Below are positions 1 through 5,681 of a stretch of DNA of 8,929 nucleotides, in pieces. The number at the start of each line of letters is the position of its first letter. Within the stretch, counting starts at the first letter, position 1. The notes below the pieces were generated by a model, which saw only the letters and a list, made by a program, of their open reading frames with translations, did no database searches and was not told the origin of the DNA. The DNA comes from Clostridia bacterium (GTDB taxonomy: Bacteria; Bacillota; DSM-16504; Desulfitibacterales; Desulfitibacteraceae): assembly GCA_018333845.1 (NCBI GenBank), contig JAGXSK010000369.1:1-8929 (forward strand), read 5' to 3'. A program made the translations under genes and the position numbers.

Positions 1-145
1 TCTGCTAGTTGATTCTGAATTCCTTTCCACGAAGGCATTTCATATTCAACCAGACGCCGAACTCCCAATGTTTTAGTGTTGGTTTCAAAATGCCCGGCAC
101 TAACACGAACCTAGCAGGATTACCTATAGCTTTTCTTTGTTGCAC
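1..145 (-). ncRNA. Candidate structured transcript running out of the window (unidentified)
   Basis: Read on the minus strand downstream of a good promoter, this stretch folds with three nested perfect pairings, given in + coordinates: 2-8 with 111-117 (CTGCTAG/CTAGCAG), 34-40 with 88-94 (GGCATTT/AAATGCC) and 48-52 with 80-84 (AACCA/TGGTT). It could be a small RNA or the leader of a gene beyond position 1. The alternatives are coding. One minus frame holds a 46-codon ORF from a GTG at about 140. Another frame is open from about 108 to the window edge but has no plausible start codon. I recognise neither peptide and match no known RNA family. The pairing is seen; the RNA role is inference. Confidence 0.3.
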
Positions 146-150
146 CTATA

Positions 151-179
151 ATTATACATGAGCTCTTTAATTAATGCAA
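151..179 (-). promoter_or_regulatory. Sigma-A-type promoter reading leftward
   Basis: On the minus strand TTGCAT (179-174) and a perfect TATAAT (156-151) are separated by exactly 17 bases, predicting a start near 144. The -10 lies in the perfect palindrome TATAATTATA (147-156), which also offers a TATAAT on the + strand at 147-152. That one has only a weak -35 upstream but could serve rtcB. Confidence 0.5.
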
Positions 180-200
180 GCAGAGCAATTAGGGTCAGGC

Positions 201-216
201 TTGACAAATTGACAAA
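201..216 (+). repeat. Tandem 8-base duplication TTGACAAA x2 ahead of rtcB
   Basis: TTGACAAA occurs twice back to back (201-208 and 209-216), ending three bases before the rtcB ribosome-binding site. Each copy holds a consensus -35 hexamer, but no -10 sits at the right distance before the start codon, so neither copy is likely to work as an rtcB promoter. It may be a protein-binding site or a chance duplication. Confidence 0.4.
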
Positions 217-231
217 ATAGAGGTGATTTTA

Positions 232-1374
232 TTGAAAATTTTAAACTTAGGTTTAATACCCATTAAATCATGGGCTGCTGATCTAGAAGAGGGAGCTTTA
301 ATACAGGCCCAAAACCTGTCTAACCTGCCTTTTGCCTTTAAACATATTGCCATTATGGCCGATGCCCATGAGGGATATGGAATGCCCATTGGAGGAGTGT
401 TAGCCTGCAAGGGCATGATAATTCCAAATGCTGTGGGAGTTGACATTGGCTGTGGAGTCATGGCAGTTAAAACTGATATTAAAGAAATAAGCAGGGAAAA
501 TATTAAAGAGATTATTAATAGGGCTTATAAATCCATTCCGTCAGGCTTCGGCCGCCACAAAAAACCCCAGGATTGGGAAGGCTTCAAAGGCTTACCTGGT
601 ACAAAGATTTTTAATCAAGAATTTAACTCTGCCAGATGTCAAATTGGCACCCTTGGCAGCGGAAACCATTTCTGCAGCATTGAAAAAGGAAGTGATGGTC
701 ATATTTGGCTCATGGTTCACTCTGGAAGCAGGAATCTGGGGTATAAAGTGGCTAATTATTATAACAAGATTGCCAAAAAAATTAATGAGAGGACTAATCT
801 AGTTCCCAAAAGCTATGACCTGGCACCCCTGGAGATCAATTCTGAAGAAGGCAGGGAGTATTTTGATGCCATGAACTACTGCCTGGAATTTGCAAAGGCT
901 AACAGGGAAATGCTGTTTAACTCCTTTTATGGGATCTTTTGCGATGCAGCTTCCTCAAAGAAAATCCTCCAAAAAATTGATATTCACCATAATTACGCAG
1001 CCATTGAAACCCATTATGGTGAGGAGGTTGTACTGCACCGCAAGGGAGCCACAAGTGCCAGGAAATTGGAGTTGGGAATTATCCCTGGTTCCATGGGTAC
1101 TCCCTCATATATTGTTGAGGGCCTGGGAAATCCAGAGAGTTTCATGTCCTGCTCCCATGGTGCGGGAAGGGTAATTGGCAGAAAGCAGGCTAACCGTGTC
1201 TTTACAGAGGAAATGGCAAATGAGGCAATGGAAGGTATAGTTTTTAAAGGATGGAAGGGAGATTATTCTGAGGCTCCCATGGCTTATAAGGATATTGAAG
1301 AGGTCATGAATAACCAGAAGGACCTGGTCAAACCATTGGTCAAGTTAAGCCCCCTGGGGGTAATGAAGGGTTGA
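232..1374 (+). CDS. rtcB: RtcB family RNA-splicing ligase
   Basis: GTP- and Mn-dependent RNA ligase that joins 2',3'-cyclic-phosphate or 3'-phosphate ends to 5'-OH ends, acting in cytoplasmic RNA repair. The 380-residue product has the family signatures in order: MADAHEGYGMPIGGV (42-56), DIGCG with metal-ligand Cys74, GTLGSGNHF with His146, HSGSRNLG with His163, HRKGATSA, PGSMGTPSYIVEG, and SCSHGAGR. His309 in the last motif corresponds to the guanylylated histidine (His337 in E. coli). All key residues are present and the length is typical of bacterial forms. I choose the TTG at 232 because AGAGGTG (219-225) lies six bases upstream; the in-frame GTG at 223 falls inside that site. No archease or RtcA gene is visible. 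The next gene starts 24 bases downstream, so they probably share a transcript. Confidence 0.95.
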   Translation: MKILNLGLIPIKSWAADLEEGALIQAQNLSNLPFAFKHIAIMADAHEGYGMPIGGVLACKGMIIPNAVGVDIGCGVMAVKTDIKEISRENIKEIINRAYKSIPSGFGRHKKPQDWEGFKGLPGTKIFNQEFNSARCQIGTLGSGNHFCSIEKGSDGHIWLMVHSGSRNLGYKVANYYNKIAKKINERTNLVPKSYDLAPLEINSEEGREYFDAMNYCLEFAKANREMLFNSFYGIFCDAASSKKILQKIDIHHNYAAIETHYGEEVVLHRKGATSARKLELGIIPGSMGTPSYIVEGLGNPESFMSCSHGAGRVIGRKQANRVFTEEMANEAMEGIVFKGWKGDYSEAPMAYKDIEEVMNNQKDLVKPLVKLSPLGVMKG

Positions 1375-1398
1375 TATAAAAAATTGGAGGGAACTGAT

Positions 1399-2106
1399 GT
1401 GAAGGAAAAAATCCTTGCCCATAGAGGGGTTTCTTTAACGGCTCCTGAAAATACTCTGCCGGCATTTGCTGCAGCCATAAAACAAGGATTAGCTGGCATT
1501 GAGCTGGATGTGCAGATGTCCAAGGATGGTCATTTAATAGTAATCCATGATGAAAGGGTAGACAGGACCACTAATGGAAAAGGCCTGGTAAGGGATATGA
1601 CCCTGGAGGAAATAAAAAGTCTTGATGCCGGCACCTGGTTTGCAGAAAAGTACAGTGGAGTAAAAATCCCCGTGCTTGAGGAGGTCCTGGAGTTAATAGA
1701 TAACAGGGAATTCATGATAAACATTGAGCTGAAATCAGGAATCATCCAGTATCCAGGATTGGAAGAAAGGGTTCTTGAAGCAGTGAAAAAATATAATTTA
1801 TTAGACAAGGTTATTTTTTCTTCTTTTAACCATTACAGCCTCTTAAAAATTAAAGAAATCCATGAGGGTGCTAAAACTGGTGTTCTTTATTACGCAGGCC
1901 TGGTTGACCCCTGGGAATATGGCAAGAAACTTAAGGCCTATTCACTTCATCCCTTTTTACCATCTGTAACAGAACAAATGGTAAAAGAGTGCCTGGTGCA
2001 AGGACTGCAGGTCATACCTTTTACAGTAAATAATAAAGAAACTGCCAAAAAACTAATTGACTTTGGTGTGGAATATGTAATCATGGACTGGGGGCAGATT
2101 ACTTAA
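1399..2106 (+). CDS. Glycerophosphodiester phosphodiesterase (GDPD family)
   Basis: Predicted to hydrolyse glycerophosphodiesters to sn-glycerol 3-phosphate and an alcohol, recycling phospholipid head groups. The 235-residue product has no signal peptide, so it should be cytoplasmic like UgpQ-type enzymes. Visible motifs are AHRG with His8/Arg9, PENTLPAF with Glu17, IELDVQMSKDG with Glu35/Asp37, VIHDERVDRTTNGKG with His50, and NIELKSG with Glu110 and Lys112. These cover the usual metal-binding and general acid/base positions of the TIM-barrel family. The GTG at 1399 is preferred over the in-frame TTG at 1384 because GGAGGG (1386-1391) sits seven bases before it, and the family normally begins just before HRG. 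It is probably co-transcribed with rtcB; I see no biochemical link between the two. Confidence 0.92.
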   Translation: MKEKILAHRGVSLTAPENTLPAFAAAIKQGLAGIELDVQMSKDGHLIVIHDERVDRTTNGKGLVRDMTLEEIKSLDAGTWFAEKYSGVKIPVLEEVLELIDNREFMINIELKSGIIQYPGLEERVLEAVKKYNLLDKVIFSSFNHYSLLKIKEIHEGAKTGVLYYAGLVDPWEYGKKLKAYSLHPFLPSVTEQMVKECLVQGLQVIPFTVNNKETAKKLIDFGVEYVIMDWGQIT

Positions 2107-2119
2107 AAGTGGTATAATA

Positions 2120-2260
2120 CTACAGCGAAATTTAACAATTAGCGGAGCCATGGGGACGGTTCGAGGGTCACCGTAGTGCAACGAAGGTCCGAAGGGAAGA
2201 CGATGGAACCGTCCCCCTGGCGCACCATGGCGCAGCGAAAGGAGTAACCTTTCGCTGTAG
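2120..2260. repeat. Nested-palindrome dispersed element (MITE/REP-like)
   Basis: An 11-base perfect inverted repeat, CTACAGCGAAA (2120-2130) and TTTCGCTGTAG (2250-2260), bounds a 141-base GC-rich block. Inside it, 2147-2162 pairs with 2206-2221 at 15 of 16 positions, centred on GGGGACGGTTC/GAACCGTCCCC. The right end also forms a 10-bp hairpin (2233-2242 with 2248-2257, loop AGTAA) with no T-run after it. ATAATA lies directly left of the element (2114-2119) and one base from its right end (2262-2267), a possible target duplication. From memory, GGGGACGGTTC words recur in dispersed palindromes of Bacillota associated with REP-type Y1 transposases. No transposase gene is present here, so it would be a non-autonomous copy. 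Confidence 0.6.
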
Positions 2261-2305
2261 AATAATATAGCAAAGATAACTTAAAGATGCTTTAGGAGTG
2301 ATTTT

Positions 2306-2656
2306 ATGTCAAAGTATACTTATTATTGTGTAACTAATTGAGCTACTTGTCGTAAAGGGAAAGGGTGGCTTTCCGAAAAGGGTATGGAGTTTGTTGATAG
2401 AGACATTGAGAAGGAACCTTTAAGTGAAGAGGAATTAAAAAACCTGGCAAAATTAAAGAGTGGGACAGTGGTAGAACTTATTAATCCCAAGAGCAGAAAT
2501 CTCAAACAGATGGAGCTGGATTTAAGCAAGTTAGATGAACCTGGTGCCATAAAGGCTTTACAGGGAAATCCCAAGATCATGTATAGACCCATATTAACAG
2601 ATGGAGAAAGAATAGTTGTTGGATTTAAAGAGGATGAGTTTAAAAACTTTTTCTAA
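2306..2656 (+). CDS. Spx/ArsC-family selenoprotein (in-frame TGA read as Sec)
   Basis: Reading from ATG 2306 through the TGA at 2339-2341 gives 116 residues, the normal family length. The start MSKYTYYCVTN-Sec-ATCRKGKGWL matches the thioredoxin-fold N-terminus of ArsC/Spx/YusI proteins (Y-T-x-x-x-C-x-x-C-R-K-x-x-x-W-L), with Sec12 exactly at the first redox cysteine and Cys15 at the second, a UxxC pair. The C-terminus MYRPILTDGERIVVGF (Arg94) is the family's conserved RPIL segment. AGGAGTG (2294-2300) lies five bases before the ATG. The next in-frame ATG (2384) lacks a properly spaced site and would delete the whole active site. A SECIS-like hairpin follows the TGA. Likely role: thiol/selenol redox or arsenate-reductase-like chemistry; the substrate is unknown. 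The alternative is a Cys-to-stop mutation making a pseudogene, less likely given the hairpin and the exact position. Confidence 0.82.
2346..2380 (+). promoter_or_regulatory. Bacterial SECIS-like hairpin downstream of the TGA
   Basis: GGAAAG (2358-2363) pairs perfectly with CTTTCC (2369-2374) around the five-base loop GGTGG, which begins 23 bases after the TGA. A lower stem, 2346-2352 with 2374-2380 (six of seven pairs), can extend it across an internal bulge. A short upper stem with G in the first loop positions, about 16-37 bases after the UGA, is the known requirement for SelB binding in bacteria. The hairpin lies wholly within the coding sequence. Confidence 0.7.
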
Positions 2657-2684
2657 GAGGCCGTTAGCGTCTCTTCTTTATTTT
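2655..2684 (+). terminator. Rho-independent terminator after the selenoprotein gene
   Basis: AAGAGGC (2655-2661) pairs with GTCTCTT (2669-2675), seven pairs with one G-U and a seven-base loop. It starts at the stop codon and is followed by the T-rich tract CTTTATTTTC. Confidence 0.65.
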
Positions 2685-2690
2685 CTATTC

Positions 2691-2762
2691 CTTTTATCCT
2701 TTTATCCTTTTATCCTTTTATCCTTTTATCCTTTTATCCTTTTATCCTTTTATCCTTTTATC
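2691..2762. repeat. Nine perfect tandem copies of an 8-base unit (CTTTTATC)
   Basis: CTTTTATC is repeated nine times without a mismatch over 72 bases, between the terminator and the ABC-F gene. The unit is not a multiple of three and no real gene covers it, so it is non-coding. The lack of drift implies recent slippage or recent expansion. It lies roughly 60-135 bases before the ABC-F start. A weak -10 (TAAAAT, 2794-2799) follows, but I see no convincing -35. Confidence 0.97.
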
Positions 2763-2825
2763 TATTTTCGGTGCAAATACTTGGATTTTGAGGTAAAATG
2801 TTAGGGGTAAAGCGAGGTGTATCAT

Positions 2826-4715
2826 ATGATTGTACTTCAATGCAACAACCTGACTAAAAGCTATGGAGCAGATAATATATTTGAAAATGTATCCTTTGCA
2901 GTACGCCAGGGAGATAAGGCAGGGCTTGTAGGACCAAATGGTGTGGGTAAATCTACCTTGATAAAGGTCATAGTTGGAGATGAGCTTGTGGATAAAGGCG
3001 TGGTTACCCTTGGTAAAGGTGTAAGGGTAGGCTATCTCCCCCAATCCACCAGCATGCTAGAAGGAGAAAAACCCCTAATGGACTATGTCCTGGAGGAATA
3101 TAGTGATTTATTAAGGCTTAGGCAGGAGATAAAAAAATACCAGAAGAAAATGGCCCTGCCTGAGGTATATAATGATTCGAAAAAATTGGAAATGGTAATG
3201 GGCTCCTACTCTAGTTTTGTTGAACTTTATGAAAGAGAAGGCGGTTACAGCTTTGAAAGTAAAATCAGGGGAGTTCTCATTGGATTAGGGTTTGGGGAAG
3301 AGGATTTTAACAGAAATTTGAGCACCTTTAGCGGTGGACAAAAGACTAGAATATCCCTTGCCAGGATTTTAATTCGCAATCCTGAACTGTTAATACTGGA
3401 TGAACCAACAAACTATCTTGATTTAAAAGCAGTAGAATGGCTTGAAGGATATCTAGCAAACTATACTGGTGCCATCCTCCTTGTGTCCCATGATAGATAT
3501 TTTCTTGACCAGGTAACTAATGTAACCTTTGAATTGAAAGGCTCAGGGATAGAAAGCTATCCAGGTAATTATTCCAGGTACCTGATTCTAAAAGAGCAGA
3601 GGCAGGAGTCCTATAAGCGAGAATATGCAAAGCAGCAGGATTATATACAGCATCAAGAAGAGTATATTAGGAAATACAAGGCAGGCATTAAATCCAAACA
3701 GGCCAGGGGCAGGCAAAGTATTCTTAACCGGCTTGAAAGGCTGGATAAGCCAGAGGAATATAACAAAAGGGCAGCTATAGAATTCAGGGTAGAAACAGGA
3801 ACAGGAGAAAAGGTTTTAGAAGCTACAAATTTGTCAATGGAGTACCCTGGAAAACTATTATTTAAAGGCATTGACATTAATATTTGGAAGGGTGAGAAGG
3901 TTGCCCTTATAGGTGACAATGGTACAGGAAAAACCACCCTTTTAAAGATGCTGGCAGGCAAAATTTCTGGCATGGGTGAAATTAGGTTTGGCTCCAGGGT
4001 CAAGACTGCTTATTTTACCCAGGAGCATGAAGATCTAAATCTGGAGAATACAGTATTGGAAGAGCTGTGGCTTGATCCAAAAATGACAGCAAATGAAGTC
4101 AGGTCAGTACTTGGCAGGTTTTTGTTCTCAGGTGATAGTGTGGAGAAAAGGGCAGGATCTCTTAGCGGAGGGGAACGAAGCAGGCTGATGCTTGCAAAGC
4201 TTTTTCTGCAAAATGCCAACCTTTTAATTTTGGACGAGCCCACAAATCATCTAGATATAGATACAAGGGAAGTATTGGAGGATGCACTATTGGAGTTTCA
4301 AGGAAACCTGTTTTTTGTCTCCCATGACCGATACTTTATAAATAAGCTCGCCACCAGGGTCATGGAGCTTGAAGATGGCAAGATCCATGAATATCTTGGG
4401 GATTTTGACTATTACAAATGGAAAAAAAGAGAAATCCAGCTTGACGAGGAAGCCAGGCTTGAGAAAAACAAGCCACTTATTAAAAAAACATCAAAATCCA
4501 AGCAAGATAAGCCAAGGGATAAGGCTATACCATTAGCGGAAATAGAAATGGAGATTGAAGTCCTGGAGGAAAAGCTCACTGAGCTTGGTGAAAAACTTGG
4601 GGATACTAACCTTTATAATAACCCGCAGGAAGTTAAAAGGTGTACAGAAGAATATAAAAAAATCGAGGAAGAACTGGCTGAGCTATATGCTCAGTGGGAG
4701 GCTAGAATTGAATAA
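2826..4715 (+). CDS. ABC-F family ATPase, YdiF-like, with C-terminal coiled coil
   Basis: Soluble twin-ATPase translation factor; ABC-F proteins bind the ribosomal E site and act on stalled or idle ribosomes. The 629 residues contain no membrane segments. Domain 1 has Walker A GPNGVGKST (36-44), signature SGGQ (169-172), Walker B LLILDEPTNYLD with Asp192/Glu193, and switch His222. A basic charged linker (about 240-320) matches the ABC-F P-site tRNA-interacting insert. Domain 2 has GDNGTGKTT (363-371), SGGE (447-450) and LLILDEPTNHLD with Asp470/Glu471. A Lys-rich stretch and a predicted coiled coil (about 565-629) form the C-terminal extension. Both ATP sites look intact. The start MIVLQCNNLTKSYGAD resembles B. 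subtilis YdiF as I remember it; YfmR/Uup-type is the alternative. ATG 2826 is chosen because GAGGTG (2814-2819) lies six bases upstream; the in-frame GTG at 2817 is inside that site. Confidence 0.93.
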   Translation: MIVLQCNNLTKSYGADNIFENVSFAVRQGDKAGLVGPNGVGKSTLIKVIVGDELVDKGVVTLGKGVRVGYLPQSTSMLEGEKPLMDYVLEEYSDLLRLRQEIKKYQKKMALPEVYNDSKKLEMVMGSYSSFVELYEREGGYSFESKIRGVLIGLGFGEEDFNRNLSTFSGGQKTRISLARILIRNPELLILDEPTNYLDLKAVEWLEGYLANYTGAILLVSHDRYFLDQVTNVTFELKGSGIESYPGNYSRYLILKEQRQESYKREYAKQQDYIQHQEEYIRKYKAGIKSKQARGRQSILNRLERLDKPEEYNKRAAIEFRVETGTGEKVLEATNLSMEYPGKLLFKGIDINIWKGEKVALIGDNGTGKTTLLKMLAGKISGMGEIRFGSRVKTAYFTQEHEDLNLENTVLEELWLDPKMTANEVRSVLGRFLFSGDSVEKRAGSLSGGERSRLMLAKLFLQNANLLILDEPTNHLDIDTREVLEDALLEFQGNLFFVSHDRYFINKLATRVMELEDGKIHEYLGDFDYYKWKKREIQLDEEARLEKNKPLIKKTSKSKQDKPRDKAIPLAEIEMEIEVLEEKLTELGEKLGDTNLYNNPQEVKRCTEEYKKIEEELAELYAQWEARIE

Positions 4716-4758
4716 TAACAATATATCTTTAGTTTCCTGGATTAACTATATAAATTTC

Positions 4759-4786
4759 TTTACACTATCAGGGCAGAAAGTATAAC
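4759..4786 (+). promoter_or_regulatory. Promoter of the sdaAB-sdaAA operon within a concentric dyad
   Basis: TTTACA (4759-4764), a 16-base spacer and TATAAC (4781-4786) form a good sigma-A promoter with a start near 4793. Two inverted repeats share nearly the same centre over the -10: CACTATC (4763-4769) with GATAGTG (4798-4804), and AAAGT (4777-4781) with ACTTT (4785-4789). Symmetry across a -10 region is typical of a repressor operator. Confidence 0.55.
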
Positions 4787-4792
4787 TTTTAA

Positions 4793-4916
4793 ATGTAGAT
4801 AGTGGTCGGCTAAAACGCGTCTAAGCTGCATATCCGGCATTAGAACATGGTGTTCGTCATAAGCAACCAAGGTTTTCGCTGGCGCCAAAAGGCTTGGCGA
4901 AAGCCAAGTTTTCTTT
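4793..4916 (+). promoter_or_regulatory. Possible attenuator leader of the serine dehydratase operon
   Basis: The roughly 207-base leader contains a terminator hairpin (CTTGGC 4893-4898, GCCAAG 4903-4908) whose strands can pair elsewhere. GGTTTTCGC (4871-4879) can pair with GCGAAAGCC (4897-4905), nine pairs with one G-U. CCAAG (4867-4871) repeats the terminator 3' arm and can take CTTGG (4893-4897). Either pairing would break the terminator. Upstream is a small hairpin, GAACA (4843-4847) with TGTTC (4850-4854). I match no known riboswitch and see no T-box sequence. A 23-codon ORF from ATG 4847 has no ribosome-binding site and is not serine-rich, so ribosome attenuation is unlikely. Confidence 0.4.
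4889..4916 (+). terminator. Rho-independent terminator in the sda leader
   Basis: A six-pair stem, CTTGGC/GCCAAG, closed by a GAAA tetraloop and extended by G-U and A-U pairs at its base, is followed at once by TTTTCTTT. Because it lies downstream of the sda promoter, it could either end read-through from the ABC-F gene or act as a conditional terminator for sdaAB. Confidence 0.75.
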
Positions 4917-4999
4917 AAGAGAAAAATAATATATAATCCTATATATAAGAGTTAGGAGGCTTCTTTACACTACCCAAATAGAAAACAGGAGGGAAAATA

Positions 5000-5665
5000 A
5001 TGATCAGTGTTTTTGATATACTTGGCCCGGTGATGGTGGGGCCATCCAGTTCCCATACAGCTGGAGCAGTAAATATAGGCAGGGTTGCAAGGCAGGTGCT
5101 TGGTTGTGAGCCAAATAGAGCAGACATTACACTATATGGTTCCTTTGCTAGAACCTATAAAGGGCACGGCACAGATCGTGCGTTAGCAGGTGGAATTCTT
5201 GGGATGACTACCTATGACCCACGCATCAAAAATGCCCTGGAAATAGCCAGGCAGCAGGGAGTACTAGTAAATTTTATAATAGCAGGCGACCATTCCTATC
5301 ACCCAAATACAGCAAGAATTGAGATTTACGGTTGTGAGCATAGGACGCAAATTGTAGGTGTATCCATTGGCGGGGGTAGGATTTCCATTAGAGAAATTGA
5401 CGGCTTCGAGGTAAATATTTCAGGTGAATATCATACCATAGTCTGCTCATATGATGAGCAATTAGGAATGGTGGCTAGGGTATCTTCAATATTGGCTTCA
5501 GAGCACATAAATATTGCTTTTATGAGGGTATCCCGCAGTGAAAATAGGGATAAAGCACTCATGGTGGTAGAGGTGGACCAGCCTTTAACAGAAGAGGTGC
5601 TCAAGCGAATTAACAGGTTAAAAGCTATTTCCCATGTTAAATATGTAAAGAAAATAGAGTTTTAA
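5000..5665 (+). CDS. sdaAB: L-serine dehydratase, iron-sulfur-dependent, beta subunit
   Basis: Partner subunit of the cytoplasmic enzyme that deaminates L-serine to pyruvate and ammonia. The 221-residue product (B. subtilis SdaAB is about 220) opens with MISVFDILGPVMVGPSSSHTAG. The GPSSSHT motif (14-20) and the later GSFARTYKGHGTDRA segment are hallmarks of the beta domain. An ACT domain follows (about 146-218), including the stretch LGMVARVSSILASEHINIAF, the usual amino-acid-sensing module. AGGAGGG (4987-4993) is six bases before the ATG. The stop is 16 bases before the alpha-subunit start, so the pair is co-translated as in other Bacillota. Expression may be controlled by the dyad and terminator in the upstream leader. 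Confidence 0.95.
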   Translation: MISVFDILGPVMVGPSSSHTAGAVNIGRVARQVLGCEPNRADITLYGSFARTYKGHGTDRALAGGILGMTTYDPRIKNALEIARQQGVLVNFIIAGDHSYHPNTARIEIYGCEHRTQIVGVSIGGGRISIREIDGFEVNISGEYHTIVCSYDEQLGMVARVSSILASEHINIAFMRVSRSENRDKALMVVEVDQPLTEEVLKRINRLKAISHVKYVKKIEF

Positions 5666-5681
5666 AGAGGTGCAAAAAACC

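Larger units (their letters stand above)
4756..4972. repeat. 12-base direct repeats TTCTTTACACTA flanking the sda leader
   Basis: Identical copies lie at 4756-4767 and 4961-4972, 205 bases apart. The first carries the -35 of the sda promoter; the second lies just before the sdaAB ribosome-binding site and has no -10 at the right distance. The GC-rich block between them contrasts with AT-rich surroundings, so an insertion with a target duplication is possible. However, the inner ends share no inverted repeat. Confidence 0.5.

Noticed and set aside
53..79. A tRNA T-arm-like or Y-RNA-like feature near rtcB (minus-strand AGTTCGGCG).
   Set aside because: The flanking bases do not pair into a five-base T stem, and no Ro60 gene is present in the window.
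2233..2257. Strong hairpin after the phosphodiesterase gene as a rho-independent terminator.
   Set aside because: It is followed by AATAATATAG, not a T-run, and it is part of the palindromic element.
2384..2656. A 90-residue protein starting at ATG 2384.
   Set aside because: It would lack the thioredoxin-fold N-terminus and redox motif, and AAGGG lies only about two bases from that ATG. Reading through the TGA from 2306 explains the locus better.
2616..2804. A 62-residue ORF with repeated SFYPFILL-like segments.
   Set aside because: It is a translation of the 8-base tandem repeat, overlaps the end of the selenoprotein gene and the terminator, and has no ribosome-binding site.
4838..4870. 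Similarity to the start of a fluoride riboswitch (ATGGTGTTCG then CATAA).
   Set aside because: The match is only about 16 bases. The flanking arm cannot form the first stem, no downstream AACACC-like segment exists for the pseudoknot, and the downstream gene is a serine dehydratase, not a fluoride exporter.
4847..4918. A 23-codon leader peptide beginning MVFVISNQ.
   Set aside because: There is no ribosome-binding site and no enrichment in serine codons; it simply spans the terminator hairpin.
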